Part shown: positions 38,170-47,213 of the stretch, in pieces
Numbering within the stretch: the stretch's first letter is position 1
How the letters are laid out: the number at the start of each line of letters is the position of its first letter
NCBI RefSeq assembly: GCF_002813325.1
Contig: NZ_PHUG01000001.1
Coordinates: 1,612,001 to 1,676,000, forward strand
DNA from: Janthinobacterium sp. 64
GTDB taxonomy: Bacteria; Pseudomonadota; Gammaproteobacteria; Burkholderiales; Burkholderiaceae_D
Length of the DNA stretch: 64,000 nucleotides
Direction of reading: 5' to 3'
Notes under the pieces: generated by a model
Database searches by the model: none
The model's input: the letters and a program-made list of their open reading frames with translations, nothing else
Told to the model about the DNA's origin: nothing
Translations under genes and position numbers: made by a program

Positions 38170-40037
38170 GCGATCAAGCCAACAACACTCCGCGCTACGC
38201 CATCGGCATCGACCTGGGCACCACCCACAGCGCCCTGTCGTATGTGAACCTGGTCGAGAGCGACGGCGAGCAATCGAGCCACGGCGTGCTGAAAGTGCCG
38301 CAGTTGTCGGCACCTGGCACGGTCGAAGAATTGCCGCTGCTGCCGTCGTTCGTGTATCTGCCGCACGCCGATGAAGTGGCGGCGGGCGACCTGGCCCTGC
38401 CCTGGGTAACCGAGGAAGCGCAAGCGCCGTTCGTCGTCGGTGAAATGGCCCGCAGCCGCGGCGCCACCACACCTATCCGTCTGGTGTCGAGTGCGAAAAG
38501 CTGGCTGTGCCACCCGGGCGTGGACCGCCGCGCGGCCATTCTGCCCAACGATGCGCCGGCGGAAGTGGCGCGCATCTCGCCGATCACGGCCGCCACGCGC
38601 TACCTGACGCACTTGCGCCAGGCCTGGGACAACGCCCACCCGCAAGCGCCGTTCGCGCAGCAGGAAATCACGGTGACGATTCCAGCATCGTTCGATCCGG
38701 CCGCGCGCGAGCTGACGATGGAAGCGGCGCAGGCGGCCGGCTACACCGCATTGACCTTGCTGGAAGAGCCGCAAGCGGCCCTGTACAGCTGGATCCAGAC
38801 CAGCGAAGGCCGCTGGCGCAAGGAAGTCAAGCCGGGCGACATCATTTTAGTGGTCGACGTGGGCGGCGGCACCAGCGACTTTTCGCTGATCGCCGTGCTC
38901 GAGCGCGACGGCGTGCTGGAACCGCACCGCGTGGCCGTCGGTGAACACATCCTGCTCGGCGGCGATAATATGGACCTGGCGCTGGCCCACCTGGTGGCCC
39001 GCAAGCTGGCCGCCAACGGCACCCAGCTCGACGCCTGGCAAATGCGTGCGCTGACCTACGGCTGCCGCAGCGCCAAGGAAAGCCTGCTGGCCGACACCGG
39101 CCTCGATGTGGCGCCGATCGTCGTGCCGAGCCGCGGCTCGAAACTGATCGGCGGCTCCATCCGCACGGAACTGACGCGCGCGGAAGTGTCCACCTTCATT
39201 CTCGACGGCTTCTTCCCGCAGGTGGAAGCATCGAGCCGCCCTGCCGTGCGCACGCGCGCGGGCCTGACGCAACTGGGCTTGCCGTATGCGCAGGACGCGG
39301 CCATCACGCGCCACCTGGCGGCGTTTTTGGGCCGGCAAGTGGCGGCGACCAGCGAACTGGAAGGCTTTGCCGGTCGCCAGGCGGACGGCGCCAGCTTCTT
39401 GCACCCGACGGCCGTGCTGTTCAACGGCGGCGTCTTCAAGTCGGACTTGCTGGTGCAGCGCATCATGGCCACCGTCAACGACTGGCTGTACCTGGAAGGC
39501 GCGGAACCGGCGCGCATGCTGGCCGGGGCCGACCTGGACCTGGCCGTCGCGCGCGGTGCGGCCTACTACAGCTACGTGCGGCGCGGCCATGGCGTGCGCA
39601 TCCGCGGCGGCACGGCCAGCGCCTTTTACGTCGCCATCGAATCGGCCATGCCGGCCATCCCCGGCATGGAACCGCCGATCCAGGCCCTGTGCGTGGCGCC
39701 GTTCGGCATGGAAGAAGGCAGCGAACTGGAATTGCCGGGCCAGCAATTCGGCCTCGTCGTGGGCGAACCCGTGCACTTCCGCTTCTTCGCCTCGTCCACG
39801 CGCCGCAACGACCAGATCGGCGATTTGCTCGACTTCTGGGGCCTTGACGAATTGCAGGAACTGAGCGAAATCCAGGCGACCCTGTCCGCAGAAGGCCGCT
39901 CGGCCGGCGACGTGGTGCAGGTCAAACTGCACGCGCGCGTGACGGAAGCGGGCACGCTGGAACTGCTGGCCGTCTCCGCTGACGGCGCCGAGCGCTGGAA
40001 AGTGGAATTCGACGTGCGCGGCACGCCGCAGCCATAA
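38166..40037 (+). CDS. Hsp70-family (DnaK-like) protein 1
   Basis: 623 aa, GTG start overlapping the DUF2760 stop. Nucleotide-binding motifs: AIGIDLGTTHSALSYV (phosphate 1), LVVDVGGGTSDFSLIAV (phosphate 2) and AVLFNGGVFKSDLL. The substrate-binding part is shorter and diverged from DnaK. Not an orthologue of DnaK, HscA or HscC; resembles the YegD-like group. Likely an ATP-dependent chaperone for an unknown client. Confidence 0.88.
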   Translation: MSDQANNTPRYAIGIDLGTTHSALSYVNLVESDGEQSSHGVLKVPQLSAPGTVEELPLLPSFVYLPHADEVAAGDLALPWVTEEAQAPFVVGEMARSRGATTPIRLVSSAKSWLCHPGVDRRAAILPNDAPAEVARISPITAATRYLTHLRQAWDNAHPQAPFAQQEITVTIPASFDPAARELTMEAAQAAGYTALTLLEEPQAALYSWIQTSEGRWRKEVKPGDIILVVDVGGGTSDFSLIAVLERDGVLEPHRVAVGEHILLGGDNMDLALAHLVARKLAANGTQLDAWQMRALTYGCRSAKESLLADTGLDVAPIVVPSRGSKLIGGSIRTELTRAEVSTFILDGFFPQVEASSRPAVRTRAGLTQLGLPYAQDAAITRHLAAFLGRQVAATSELEGFAGRQADGASFLHPTAVLFNGGVFKSDLLVQRIMATVNDWLYLEGAEPARMLAGADLDLAVARGAAYYSYVRRGHGVRIRGGTASAFYVAIESAMPAIPGMEPPIQALCVAPFGMEEGSELELPGQQFGLVVGEPVHFRFFASSTRRNDQIGDLLDFWGLDELQELSEIQATLSAEGRSAGDVVQVKLHARVTEAGTLELLAVSADGAERWKVEFDVRGTPQP

Positions 40038-40039
40038 GC

Positions 40040-42805
40040 ATGCGCAGCGCTGCGGGCAAGCCGGCCTTCCTGGTCGGCATCGACCTGGGCACCACCAACA
40101 CGGTGGTCGCGTATGCGGATGCCAACGATGCGCAGGCGGGAATAAACCTGTTCGCCATCGAGCAGCTGGTCGCGCCAGGCGAAGTGGGCGCACGCCCTTT
40201 GCTGCCGTCCTTGCGCTACCACCCTGCCGCTGGCGAACTGGCGGCGGGCGACTTGCAGCTGCCGTGGCCGCAGCAGGACGTAGCGCGCGTCGACCATGCA
40301 GTACTGGGCGCCCTGGCGCGCCAGCTCGGCGCCCAAGTGCCGGGCCGGCTCGTTTCCAGCGTAAAGAGCTGGCTGTCGCATGCGAACGTGGACCGACAGG
40401 CGCCGATTTTGCCGTGGGGCGCCGATGCCGACGTGGCCAAGGTGTCGCCCGTGGCGGCCAGCGCCAGCTACCTCGCCTACGTGCGCGCTGCTTGGCATCA
40501 CCGTTTCCCCGATTCTCCGCTCGAAGAGCAGGAACTGGTACTGACCATCCCCGCCTCGTTCGACGAGGGTGCGCGCGCACTTACTTTGGAAGCGGCGCGC
40601 ATGGCGGGCTTGCCCACGGTGCGGCTGGTGGAAGAACCGCAGGCGGCCTTCTATGATTTCCTGCAGCGCCAGCGCGCCACCCTGCGCGCAGACCTGGCCG
40701 ATACGCGCCGCATTCTGGTGTGCGACGTGGGTGGCGGCACCACCGATTTCAGCCTGATCGACGTCGCCTTCGATGACGACGGCACACCGCAGCTCACGCG
40801 CAGCAGCGTGGGCAACCATTTGATACTGGGCGGCGACAATATGGACCTGGCGCTGGCCCACCTGGTGGAAACGCGCATGGCCGCTGGCAGCGAAGGCGGC
40901 ATGAAGCTGTCTGCCGCGCGCTTGTCGCAGCTGATGGAGCGCTGCCGCGCCGCCAAGGAATTGCTGCTCTCCAGCGACGCACCCGACAAGGCCACCGTCA
41001 CCCTGCTGGGTGCAGGCTCGCGCCTGATTGGCGCCAGCCGTTCCGCCGACGTCACGCGCGAAGAAGTGGCGGCCATGGTGGTCGACGGCTTCTTCCCGAA
41101 GGTGGAATTCACCGAGACGGCAAAAAAAGGCCGCGCCGGCATCGTCGAATTCGGCCTGCCGTATGCGCAGGATGCGGCCATCACGCGCCACCTGGCCAGC
41201 TTTTTGCAACAGCATCAAGGCGCACTGCCCGACACCCTGCTGCTGAACGGCGGCGTGTTCCGCGCCGACGCGCTGGCGCGCCGCCTGGCCGACACGCTCG
41301 CCCAATGGCGCGGCGCTCCCCTCACCATCCTGCACAACGACAATCCCGACGTGGCCGTGGCCCGTGGCGCCGTCGCCTACGCGCTGGCCCGGCGTGGCCA
41401 GGCGCCGCGCATCGGCGGCGGTTCGCCGCGCAGCTATTTCCTCGTGCTGGGCGAAGCGGGCAAGGACCACCGCGCCGTGTGCATCCTGCCCCGTGGCAGC
41501 GCCAGCGGCGAGGAAATCCGCCTGACGGAGCGCCTGTTCGCGCTGCGCCTGGGCCGGCCCGTGCGCTTCCACCTGGCCACATCCCTCTTTGAGGCGGGCA
41601 CGCCGCCGCAGCTGGGCGAAATCGTCGACCTGGACGCGGGAGAATACTTGCGCCTGCCGCCGCTGGCCAGCGTGCTGCAAGCGGAAAGCGGCGACAAGCG
41701 CGACATCACCGTGCAGCTGGCAACCGTGATGACGGAAGTGGGGACGTTGGAAGTGCACTGCGTGGCCGAAGCCGATGCCGGCCAGCGCTGGCTGCTGGAA
41801 TTCCAGCTGCGAGGCGAAGAGGAATTACAAGCCGAATCGTCCAGCATCTCGCCGAGCGTGAAGGAAGCCATCGAGAAGATCGAGCGCATCTTCGGCGGCA
41901 AGGCGCAAAAGGTCGAGGCCAAGGAAGTGCGCCAGCTGCGCCAGCACCTGGAACGGGGACTGGGCGGGCGCGACAGCTGGGAGACACCGCTGCTGCGCCA
42001 GCTGTTCGACGCCTTGCTGCAACGCGCGCGTGGCCGGCGCCGCTCTGCCGAGCATGAACGGGTGTGGCTGAACCTGGCCGGCTACTGCCTGCGCCCCGGC
42101 TATGGCGATGCGCTCGACCCGTGGCGCATCGAGCAGCTGTGGGCCATGTTCGACGCGGGCGTGCAGCATCACAAGGATAACCAGGTGTGCGCCGAATGGT
42201 GGACTTTGTGGCGCAGGGTGACGGGTGGCTTGAATTCGGAGCAGCAACTGCGGCTGCTCGACGACTTCGCCTTCAACCTGCAAGCCGATGCGGCCCAGCG
42301 CGGCAGCCGCCCCGTCACCCTGGTGAACGGCAGCGACGACGACATGCTGCGCCTGGGCGCCTCGCTCGAGCGCATCCCCGGCGCCTACAAGGCCGAAGTG
42401 GGCGCCTGGCTGATCAAGCGTCTGCAGAAGGCGGATAGCGAAGCGGCCGACACGAATACCCTGTGGGCGCTGGCCAGGGTCGGCGCGCGCCAGCCCTTCC
42501 ACGGCAGCGCGCACGAAGTGGTCGACAGCGCCACCGTGGCCGACTGGCTGCACGTGCTGCTGGCGCTGGACTGGAAAAAGACGGAACCGGCGGCGTTTGC
42601 CGCCACCCACCTGGCGCGCATGACGGGCGACCGCTCGCGCGACATCGGCGACGACTTGCGCGCCACTGTGCTGGCCCGCCTGAAAGCCGTCGGCGCCCCG
42701 CCTCTGTGGCAGGCGATGGTCAGCGAAGTGACGCAGCTGGACGAAGCTGTTACCCGCCGCATGCTGGGCGAGGCGCTGCCGCCGGGATTGAAGCTGATCG
42801 GGTAA
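40040..42805 (+). CDS. Hsp70-family (DnaK-like) protein 2 with long C-terminal extension
   Basis: 921 aa, 2 bp after the first Hsp70. Same ATPase motifs: VGIDLGTTNTVVAYAD, LVCDVGGGTTDFSLIDV, LLLNGGVFRADALA. It exceeds DnaK by nearly 300 residues: from about 600 a helical C-terminal region (EKIERIFGGKAQKVEAKEV; LARVGARQPFHGSAHEV) of the DUF3731 kind follows. Paralogue of its neighbour, so the pair may work as one complex. Confidence 0.88.
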   Translation: MRSAAGKPAFLVGIDLGTTNTVVAYADANDAQAGINLFAIEQLVAPGEVGARPLLPSLRYHPAAGELAAGDLQLPWPQQDVARVDHAVLGALARQLGAQVPGRLVSSVKSWLSHANVDRQAPILPWGADADVAKVSPVAASASYLAYVRAAWHHRFPDSPLEEQELVLTIPASFDEGARALTLEAARMAGLPTVRLVEEPQAAFYDFLQRQRATLRADLADTRRILVCDVGGGTTDFSLIDVAFDDDGTPQLTRSSVGNHLILGGDNMDLALAHLVETRMAAGSEGGMKLSAARLSQLMERCRAAKELLLSSDAPDKATVTLLGAGSRLIGASRSADVTREEVAAMVVDGFFPKVEFTETAKKGRAGIVEFGLPYAQDAAITRHLASFLQQHQGALPDTLLLNGGVFRADALARRLADTLAQWRGAPLTILHNDNPDVAVARGAVAYALARRGQAPRIGGGSPRSYFLVLGEAGKDHRAVCILPRGSASGEEIRLTERLFALRLGRPVRFHLATSLFEAGTPPQLGEIVDLDAGEYLRLPPLASVLQAESGDKRDITVQLATVMTEVGTLEVHCVAEADAGQRWLLEFQLRGEEELQAESSSISPSVKEAIEKIERIFGGKAQKVEAKEVRQLRQHLERGLGGRDSWETPLLRQLFDALLQRARGRRRSAEHERVWLNLAGYCLRPGYGDALDPWRIEQLWAMFDAGVQHHKDNQVCAEWWTLWRRVTGGLNSEQQLRLLDDFAFNLQADAAQRGSRPVTLVNGSDDDMLRLGASLERIPGAYKAEVGAWLIKRLQKADSEAADTNTLWALARVGARQPFHGSAHEVVDSATVADWLHVLLALDWKKTEPAAFAATHLARMTGDRSRDIGDDLRATVLARLKAVGAPPLWQAMVSEVTQLDEAVTRRMLGEALPPGLKLIG

Positions 42806-42834
42806 ACACCGTCCTTGATTATCAGATTACATGA

Positions 42835-42849
42835 ATCTACAATGTAGAT
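42835..42849. promoter_or_regulatory. Palindromic operator of mazEF
   Basis: ATCTACA-A-TGTAGAT is an exact 7-bp inverted repeat about 15 bp before the mazE start, in an A/T-rich gap. MazE-type antitoxins repress their own promoter by binding such palindromes, alone or with MazF. Confidence 0.65.
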
Positions 42850-42863
42850 ACATAGGAGGTATC

Positions 42864-43115
42864 ATGGAACTATCGATCCAAAAATGGGGCAATAGCGCGG
42901 CCGTGCGCTTGCCAACGGAACTGCTGGGCATGCTGAAGGTGTCGCTGGGCGACAAGCTGGCGGTCGATGTGCGTCCGGACGGTGTATTCCTGAAAGCCAA
43001 GCGCCCTGCCTTCACGCTCGATGATCTGGTTGCCCAATGCGATGTCACGGCGCCAGAACCGGCCGACATGGCGGCATGGAGCCAGATCAAACCGGCAGGC
43101 CGCGAAGCATGGTAA
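42864..43115 (+). CDS. mazE: Type II antitoxin, MazE/AbrB fold
   Basis: 83 aa. N-terminal SpoVT-AbrB swapped-hairpin DNA-binding domain (MELSIQKWGNSAAVRLPTEL) and an acidic, flexible C-terminus (FTLDDLVAQCDVT; AAWSQIKPAGREAW) that would neutralise MazF. AGGAGG lies 5 bp before the ATG. Overlaps mazF by 7 bp. Confidence 0.93.
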   Translation: MELSIQKWGNSAAVRLPTELLGMLKVSLGDKLAVDVRPDGVFLKAKRPAFTLDDLVAQCDVTAPEPADMAAWSQIKPAGREAW

Positions 43116-43459
43116 AGCGCGTCCAGTTCGGCCGAGGCGACATCGTGATGGTCAATCTGGAGCCAACGGAAGGCCGTGAACAGCGCGGTGCGTCCCGGCC
43201 AGCGCTGGTGCTGTCCACCAGTGTCTTCAACGCGCTCGGCGTCGTGCTGATCGCCCCCATCACGCAAGGCGGCGACTTTGCCCGCCACGCGGGCTTTGCC
43301 GCGTCATTGAGCGGCAGCGGCACGGCAACGCAGGGCGTGGCGCTGGCCAACCAGATCCGCATGCTCGACCTGGAAGCACGCGGCGCAAAGCGCATCGAAA
43401 CCGCACCTGAATTCGTCGTGGAAGACGCGCTGGCGCGCCTGCGCGCCATTACCGATTAA
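43109..43459 (+). CDS. mazF: Type II toxin, MazF/PemK-family endoribonuclease
   Basis: 116 aa. MazF landmarks: RGDIVMVNLEPTEGREQRG, RPALVLSTSVFN, VLIAPITQGG and a C-terminal RMLDLEARGAKRI. It would cleave mRNA at short specific sequences when free of MazE. The start at 43109 overlaps the antitoxin gene; the longer frame is a mazE shadow. Followed by the REP-like element at 43477. Confidence 0.93.
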   Translation: MVKRVQFGRGDIVMVNLEPTEGREQRGASRPALVLSTSVFNALGVVLIAPITQGGDFARHAGFAASLSGSGTATQGVALANQIRMLDLEARGAKRIETAPEFVVEDALARLRAITD

Positions 43460-43476
43460 ATTGACGCCAGTAGCAT

Positions 43477-43521
43477 GTCGGATTACGCGCTTGCGCGCCT
43501 CGGCGGCCCCGCTAATCCGGC
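43477..43521. repeat. REP-like palindromic repeat, copy 2
   Basis: Second 45-bp copy of the element at 14670 (3 differences), again between convergent genes (mazF and the GFA-family gene). One arm mismatch (TAATCCGGC) slightly weakens the end palindrome. Confidence 0.75.
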
Positions 43522-43920
43522 CTACCCCTCGCTACGCGCGCCGCGATACCGCGGCAAGCCATCGGCCAGCTTCACCCATTCCAGTTGCGTGTCCGTATAA
43601 ATATGGCTGTGCGGCGGCAGTTGTTCCGGGTCGTCCAGACTGCCGGTGGTCAGGCCAACCTCGTCCGGGTCGCGCGCATCCTCGAACGTCAGCTGCGTGC
43701 CGCAGCGGGGGCAAAAACTGCGGGTGCAGTGTTCGCTGGACGCATACGGCGTGGCCTGTCCCTGCAGCCAGCGAAAGTTCGCCCGTGGCACGCTGAACCA
43801 GGCGACAAACGGCGCCCCCGACGCGCGGCGGCACATCGAGCAATGGCAGGCAGTTTCATGGAAGGCGCCCGTGCCCACTTCGTAGCGCACGTCGCCACAT
43901 AAACATCCTCCGCTCAGCAT
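43522..43920 (-). CDS. GFA family (glutathione-dependent formaldehyde-activating-like) zinc protein
   Basis: 132 aa with the zinc ligands of the family: CLCG (residues 6-9), CHCSMCRRASG (about 26-36) and FCPRCGTQL (about 69-77). AGGAGG precedes the ATG. Most GFA-family proteins are of unconfirmed function and the name should not be read as proof of formaldehyde chemistry. Confidence 0.88.
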   Translation of the reverse strand: MLSGGCLCGDVRYEVGTGAFHETACHCSMCRRASGAPFVAWFSVPRANFRWLQGQATPYASSEHCTRSFCPRCGTQLTFEDARDPDEVGLTTGSLDDPEQLPPHSHIYTDTQLEWVKLADGLPRYRGARSEG

Positions 43921-43982
43921 GGCATCCTCCTGCAAATGAAAAAGGCGCCCAGTGTAGCGCCGCTGCGGCGCCACGGTTTGCG

Positions 43983-45560
43983 CTAGATCAGGGCGATGAT
44001 CAACAGCACCACCGCCAGCGGCGCCTGCACCAGCACGATGCCCGGATGCGTGCGGCGCAGCCGGGCCCACACGGACAGGCCCGGCACTTCCTCGTGCGGA
44101 TGGTGGGCTTCGTCGCGCAGCGACATCGCGTGCAGGAACATGCCGGCGATCAGGGGGCCTGGATTGACCCACCAGCCCTGCTCGAGCAAGCCGCGCGACA
44201 GGTAGATGGCCAGCGCGCCGATGGCCAGCGGCGAGGCCCACACCAGCACCAGCATCAGGCGGATGCCATAGAATTCGGCCAGTGTCCCCATGCGCTGCAA
44301 ACGGCTGACATCATGGTCTTCCATGCGCTGGTCGATGGCCAGCTCGGCGCGGCCATACAGGGTCCACAAGCCGCCGAACAGGCAGCCCAGCAGCACGCCG
44401 ATGACGATGTCGGCCACGAATACCGCATATTTGTTGACGTCGGCCGTGCCGATGCCCAGCGAGGTGTGGGCGGCCGCGTGCAGGTGCAGGCCGGCCTGCT
44501 CGCCTTCGGCCGTCGTGTAGCGGTCGCGCACGTCATACGTGCTGCCGATATACACGACGTTCTTGCGCAGCGCCCCGGCATCCACGCCGGCCTGGCCGTC
44601 GTTCAGTTTGACGCGCGTGCGCGTGGGATTCAGGAAGGCCGGCGCCACGGCGGCCGGGTGAAACGGCGCCGTGACGGCGTTCTGCTCCGCCGCATCCTTC
44701 GCGTCGCCGCGGATCACGGGTTCGAACGCCCGGCGCGCCAGCTCCTTTTCGCTGCCCGTGCGCCGCGCCAGCTGGCATACGCGGCCGGCCAGCGCCAGCA
44801 CTTCCTTTTGCTGGGACAAGGCGGCCGGCATTGGTTGCTGCTGTTCCTGCTCGTCGGCGCCATGCGCCAGCTCGAAGGCCACGGCCGCCAGCACGGGGCT
44901 TTTCAGCTCGATGCGCGTGACGGCGCCCATGCGCTCGCGGATCCGCGGGCTGGCAAAGTGAATGCCGGCCGCGCAGCGCGCGCGTATCCACGGCAGGTTG
45001 GCGTTGCGGTCCGATTGTTCGGGCAGGATCAGTACCAGTTGCCGGCCATCGGCGGCCAGCCGGTCGAGCAAGCGGTCCAGCGGCCGCTCGCCCGCCTTGT
45101 GCTGTTCATACACGGCCGGCGCCAGGTCCAGGTCGATGGCCAGCACCTTGCCGCCGCGCGCGGCGGCGCTGGCGAGCACTTGCTCCAGGCGCGAGCGCTC
45201 CAGCGGTTCGCGCTCGTCGAAGACCTGTTCGAACGCGGGCTGGTCGATTTCGATGATGCCGGGCCGGTAGGCAGCGCCCGGGTCCTTGCTCCGCTCCAGC
45301 AGCTGCCCCTGTGCCGCGCTGGCGCGCAGCATGGCCGCGTCGAGCCATTCGAGCACGTGAAAACCTTCCAGCGCCAGCATCAGCGCGGCGATCAGGCTGG
45401 CGCCGATCACGTGATGCAGCAGATGCGTGCCCGTCAGCTTGAAGGCCGAGCCCAGCTGGACGGCCGGCCACAGCAGACGCCGCCAGAGCGGCGGGCGCGG
45501 TTGATCCGGCTGGCTGGTTTCCACGGTGCGTTCCCCTTGCGTGCGCTGCAGAAATATCAT
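43983..45560 (-). CDS. CHASE2-domain membrane protein without an output domain
   Basis: 525 aa. One TM at about 50-68, a long periplasmic CHASE2 region (about 85-365: IIEIDQPAFEQVFDEREPL; GKVLAIDLDLAP; ALRKNVVYIGSTYDVRDRY) and TM segments at about 385-405, 440-465, 475-490 and 508-525. CHASE2 sensors usually carry kinase, cyclase or GGDEF domains after the TM bundle; this chain ends at the last TM. It may signal through a partner. No clear Shine-Dalgarno at the start. Confidence 0.8.
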   Translation of the reverse strand: MIFLQRTQGERTVETSQPDQPRPPLWRRLLWPAVQLGSAFKLTGTHLLHHVIGASLIAALMLALEGFHVLEWLDAAMLRASAAQGQLLERSKDPGAAYRPGIIEIDQPAFEQVFDEREPLERSRLEQVLASAAARGGKVLAIDLDLAPAVYEQHKAGERPLDRLLDRLAADGRQLVLILPEQSDRNANLPWIRARCAAGIHFASPRIRERMGAVTRIELKSPVLAAVAFELAHGADEQEQQQPMPAALSQQKEVLALAGRVCQLARRTGSEKELARRAFEPVIRGDAKDAAEQNAVTAPFHPAAVAPAFLNPTRTRVKLNDGQAGVDAGALRKNVVYIGSTYDVRDRYTTAEGEQAGLHLHAAAHTSLGIGTADVNKYAVFVADIVIGVLLGCLFGGLWTLYGRAELAIDQRMEDHDVSRLQRMGTLAEFYGIRLMLVLVWASPLAIGALAIYLSRGLLEQGWWVNPGPLIAGMFLHAMSLRDEAHHPHEEVPGLSVWARLRRTHPGIVLVQAPLAVVLLIIALI

Positions 45561-45644
45561 TCAAGCAACAAATAATGACAAAGGGATAGTGTATTGCAGT
45601 TGTGCCCGTTTCGCCGCACGGCTGGCACGGGTCAACCCGGCAGC

Positions 45645-46985
45645 CTACTTCGGCCTGGCCAGCAGCAGCTTGCCCAGCGCTTCGAAGGCCGGCGTGGTGG
45701 TCGGATCGTTGGCTGCATTGGCGGCCGTCGGCGTCGAGGCGAAACGCACGATCACCATTTCCGCCTTCGGATCGACATAGATGCGCTGGCCGTACACGCC
45801 GCGCGCCATGTAGGCGCCATGGTCGTTATGCGTGACCCACCACATGTCGCGGTAGCTCCAGCCCTTGAGCAAAGCGTAGCCGCCCTTGGCGAACAGCTGC
45901 TTGTCGCCGCCACGGCGGATATCCTCGACGGCCGCCTGCGGGATGATTTGCTGGCCGTTGTAGCGGCCGTCGTTGCGCAGCATCTCGCCGAAGCGGGCCA
46001 GGTCGCGCAAGCCCGCGCTCAAGCCGCCGCCGGCAAATGGCGTGCCGGTCGAATCGACCGACATATAGGCATCCTGCTCGGCGCCCAGCTTTTGCCAGAC
46101 GTGCTCGGAAAGGTAGTCGTTGACGTTCTGCCCCGTGACACGGGCGATGATCCAGCCCAGCACGTCGGAATTGACGGTGCGGTAGCCAAAGCCCTCGCCA
46201 TGTTTTCCCTCATGCTGCACCGTCTGCAGATACTCGAAATAGCTGCGCGGTCCCGTGTAATCGTTCGGCTTGGGCAGCGGGTTGCCGGCCGCCGCGTGCT
46301 GCCACACTTCCGCATTCGGGTCGGCGTAGTCTTCGCTGAATTTCAGGCCCGTGGTCATGTCGAGCACCTGGCGCACGGTGGCGTCGCCAAACGCGGACTT
46401 GGCCAGTTCCGGCACATACTCGGCCACTTTCTTGCCGGGATCGAGCTTGCCTTCGGCCACCAGGGCCGCGCCGATGGTGCCCATGACGGACTTCGTCACC
46501 GACATGGCGCCATGCTGGCCGCCCTCCTTCAACACGCCGAAATAGCGTTCATACACGATGCGGCCCCGGTGCAGCACGACGATGCCGTCCGTGTAATTGG
46601 CGCCCAGCGACTGCTCCCACGTCATCGTATCCTTGGCGCCCAGCGGCGTAAAACGCAGGCTGTCGATATCGTTGCGCAGCGCGCGCGGCAAAGGCACGGG
46701 CGCGGTCAAGCCGCGCGCCACCGCCACCGTCGGCATCAGCTGGCGGAAGTGCGACACGCTCCAGCGCAGCTGCGGAAAATTGAAATAGCTGCCATCGTCG
46801 AAGCGGATGATTTTATCGGCCGGCGGCGGCGCACCCACCATCCATTGCAGGCTGGCCGGATCGCTGGCGGCGGCCGACAGCGGCGCGGCAGCCACCTTGG
46901 TCGTCCCTGCCGCATGGGCGCCGGCGGCCAGCACCAGGCAGGCGGCGGCCAGGGCCAGATGGCGGATGGGTGGCAGTGTCGTCAT
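45645..46985 (-). CDS. Serine hydrolase, beta-lactamase/class C penicillin-binding fold
   Basis: 446 aa with a signal peptide (LALAAACLVLAAGAHAA). Active-site SxxK is SVTK in GAMSVTKSVMGTIGAAL (about 164), with YRTVN (about 271) as the YxN-type motif and a late HNDHGAYMARGVYGQ region replacing KTG. Such proteins include esterases, D-aminopeptidases and 6-aminohexanoate-dimer hydrolases; true beta-lactamase activity is not implied. Periplasmic. Confidence 0.85.
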   Translation of the reverse strand: MTTLPPIRHLALAAACLVLAAGAHAAGTTKVAAAPLSAAASDPASLQWMVGAPPPADKIIRFDDGSYFNFPQLRWSVSHFRQLMPTVAVARGLTAPVPLPRALRNDIDSLRFTPLGAKDTMTWEQSLGANYTDGIVVLHRGRIVYERYFGVLKEGGQHGAMSVTKSVMGTIGAALVAEGKLDPGKKVAEYVPELAKSAFGDATVRQVLDMTTGLKFSEDYADPNAEVWQHAAAGNPLPKPNDYTGPRSYFEYLQTVQHEGKHGEGFGYRTVNSDVLGWIIARVTGQNVNDYLSEHVWQKLGAEQDAYMSVDSTGTPFAGGGLSAGLRDLARFGEMLRNDGRYNGQQIIPQAAVEDIRRGGDKQLFAKGGYALLKGWSYRDMWWVTHNDHGAYMARGVYGQRIYVDPKAEMVIVRFASTPTAANAANDPTTTPAFEALGKLLLARPK

Positions 46986-47098
46986 GCATTTCTCCTGTCA
47001 TGGCTGGCACCGGCGGCGGCGCTCGCTTCATGCGATGCATGCTAACAGAGAAACTTTTTTATCTTGTTCTACGGCATCCTATTGTGCGGGCCACACGC

Positions 47099-47114
47099 TG
47101 AGACGAACGTCTCA
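47099..47114. promoter_or_regulatory. Operator TGAGAC-N4-GTCTCA upstream of the AcoR-like regulator gene
   Basis: TGAGACGAACGTCTCA is an exact palindrome. The same palindrome occurs at 48372 before the monooxygenase gene. In both places a TACAA(A/C) element follows about 48 bp on, with similar DNA between, so both promoters are likely bound by the same protein, presumably the regulator encoded here. Confidence 0.75.
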
Positions 47115-47213
47115 CGCGCACGCCATGCTGCAGCGCAGGATGCGCGGCCCGGCGCTTCGTGCTACAAACGGAAAACCATCCAGACACCAGCATCAGAGAC
47201 ACCGGAGAGCGCC

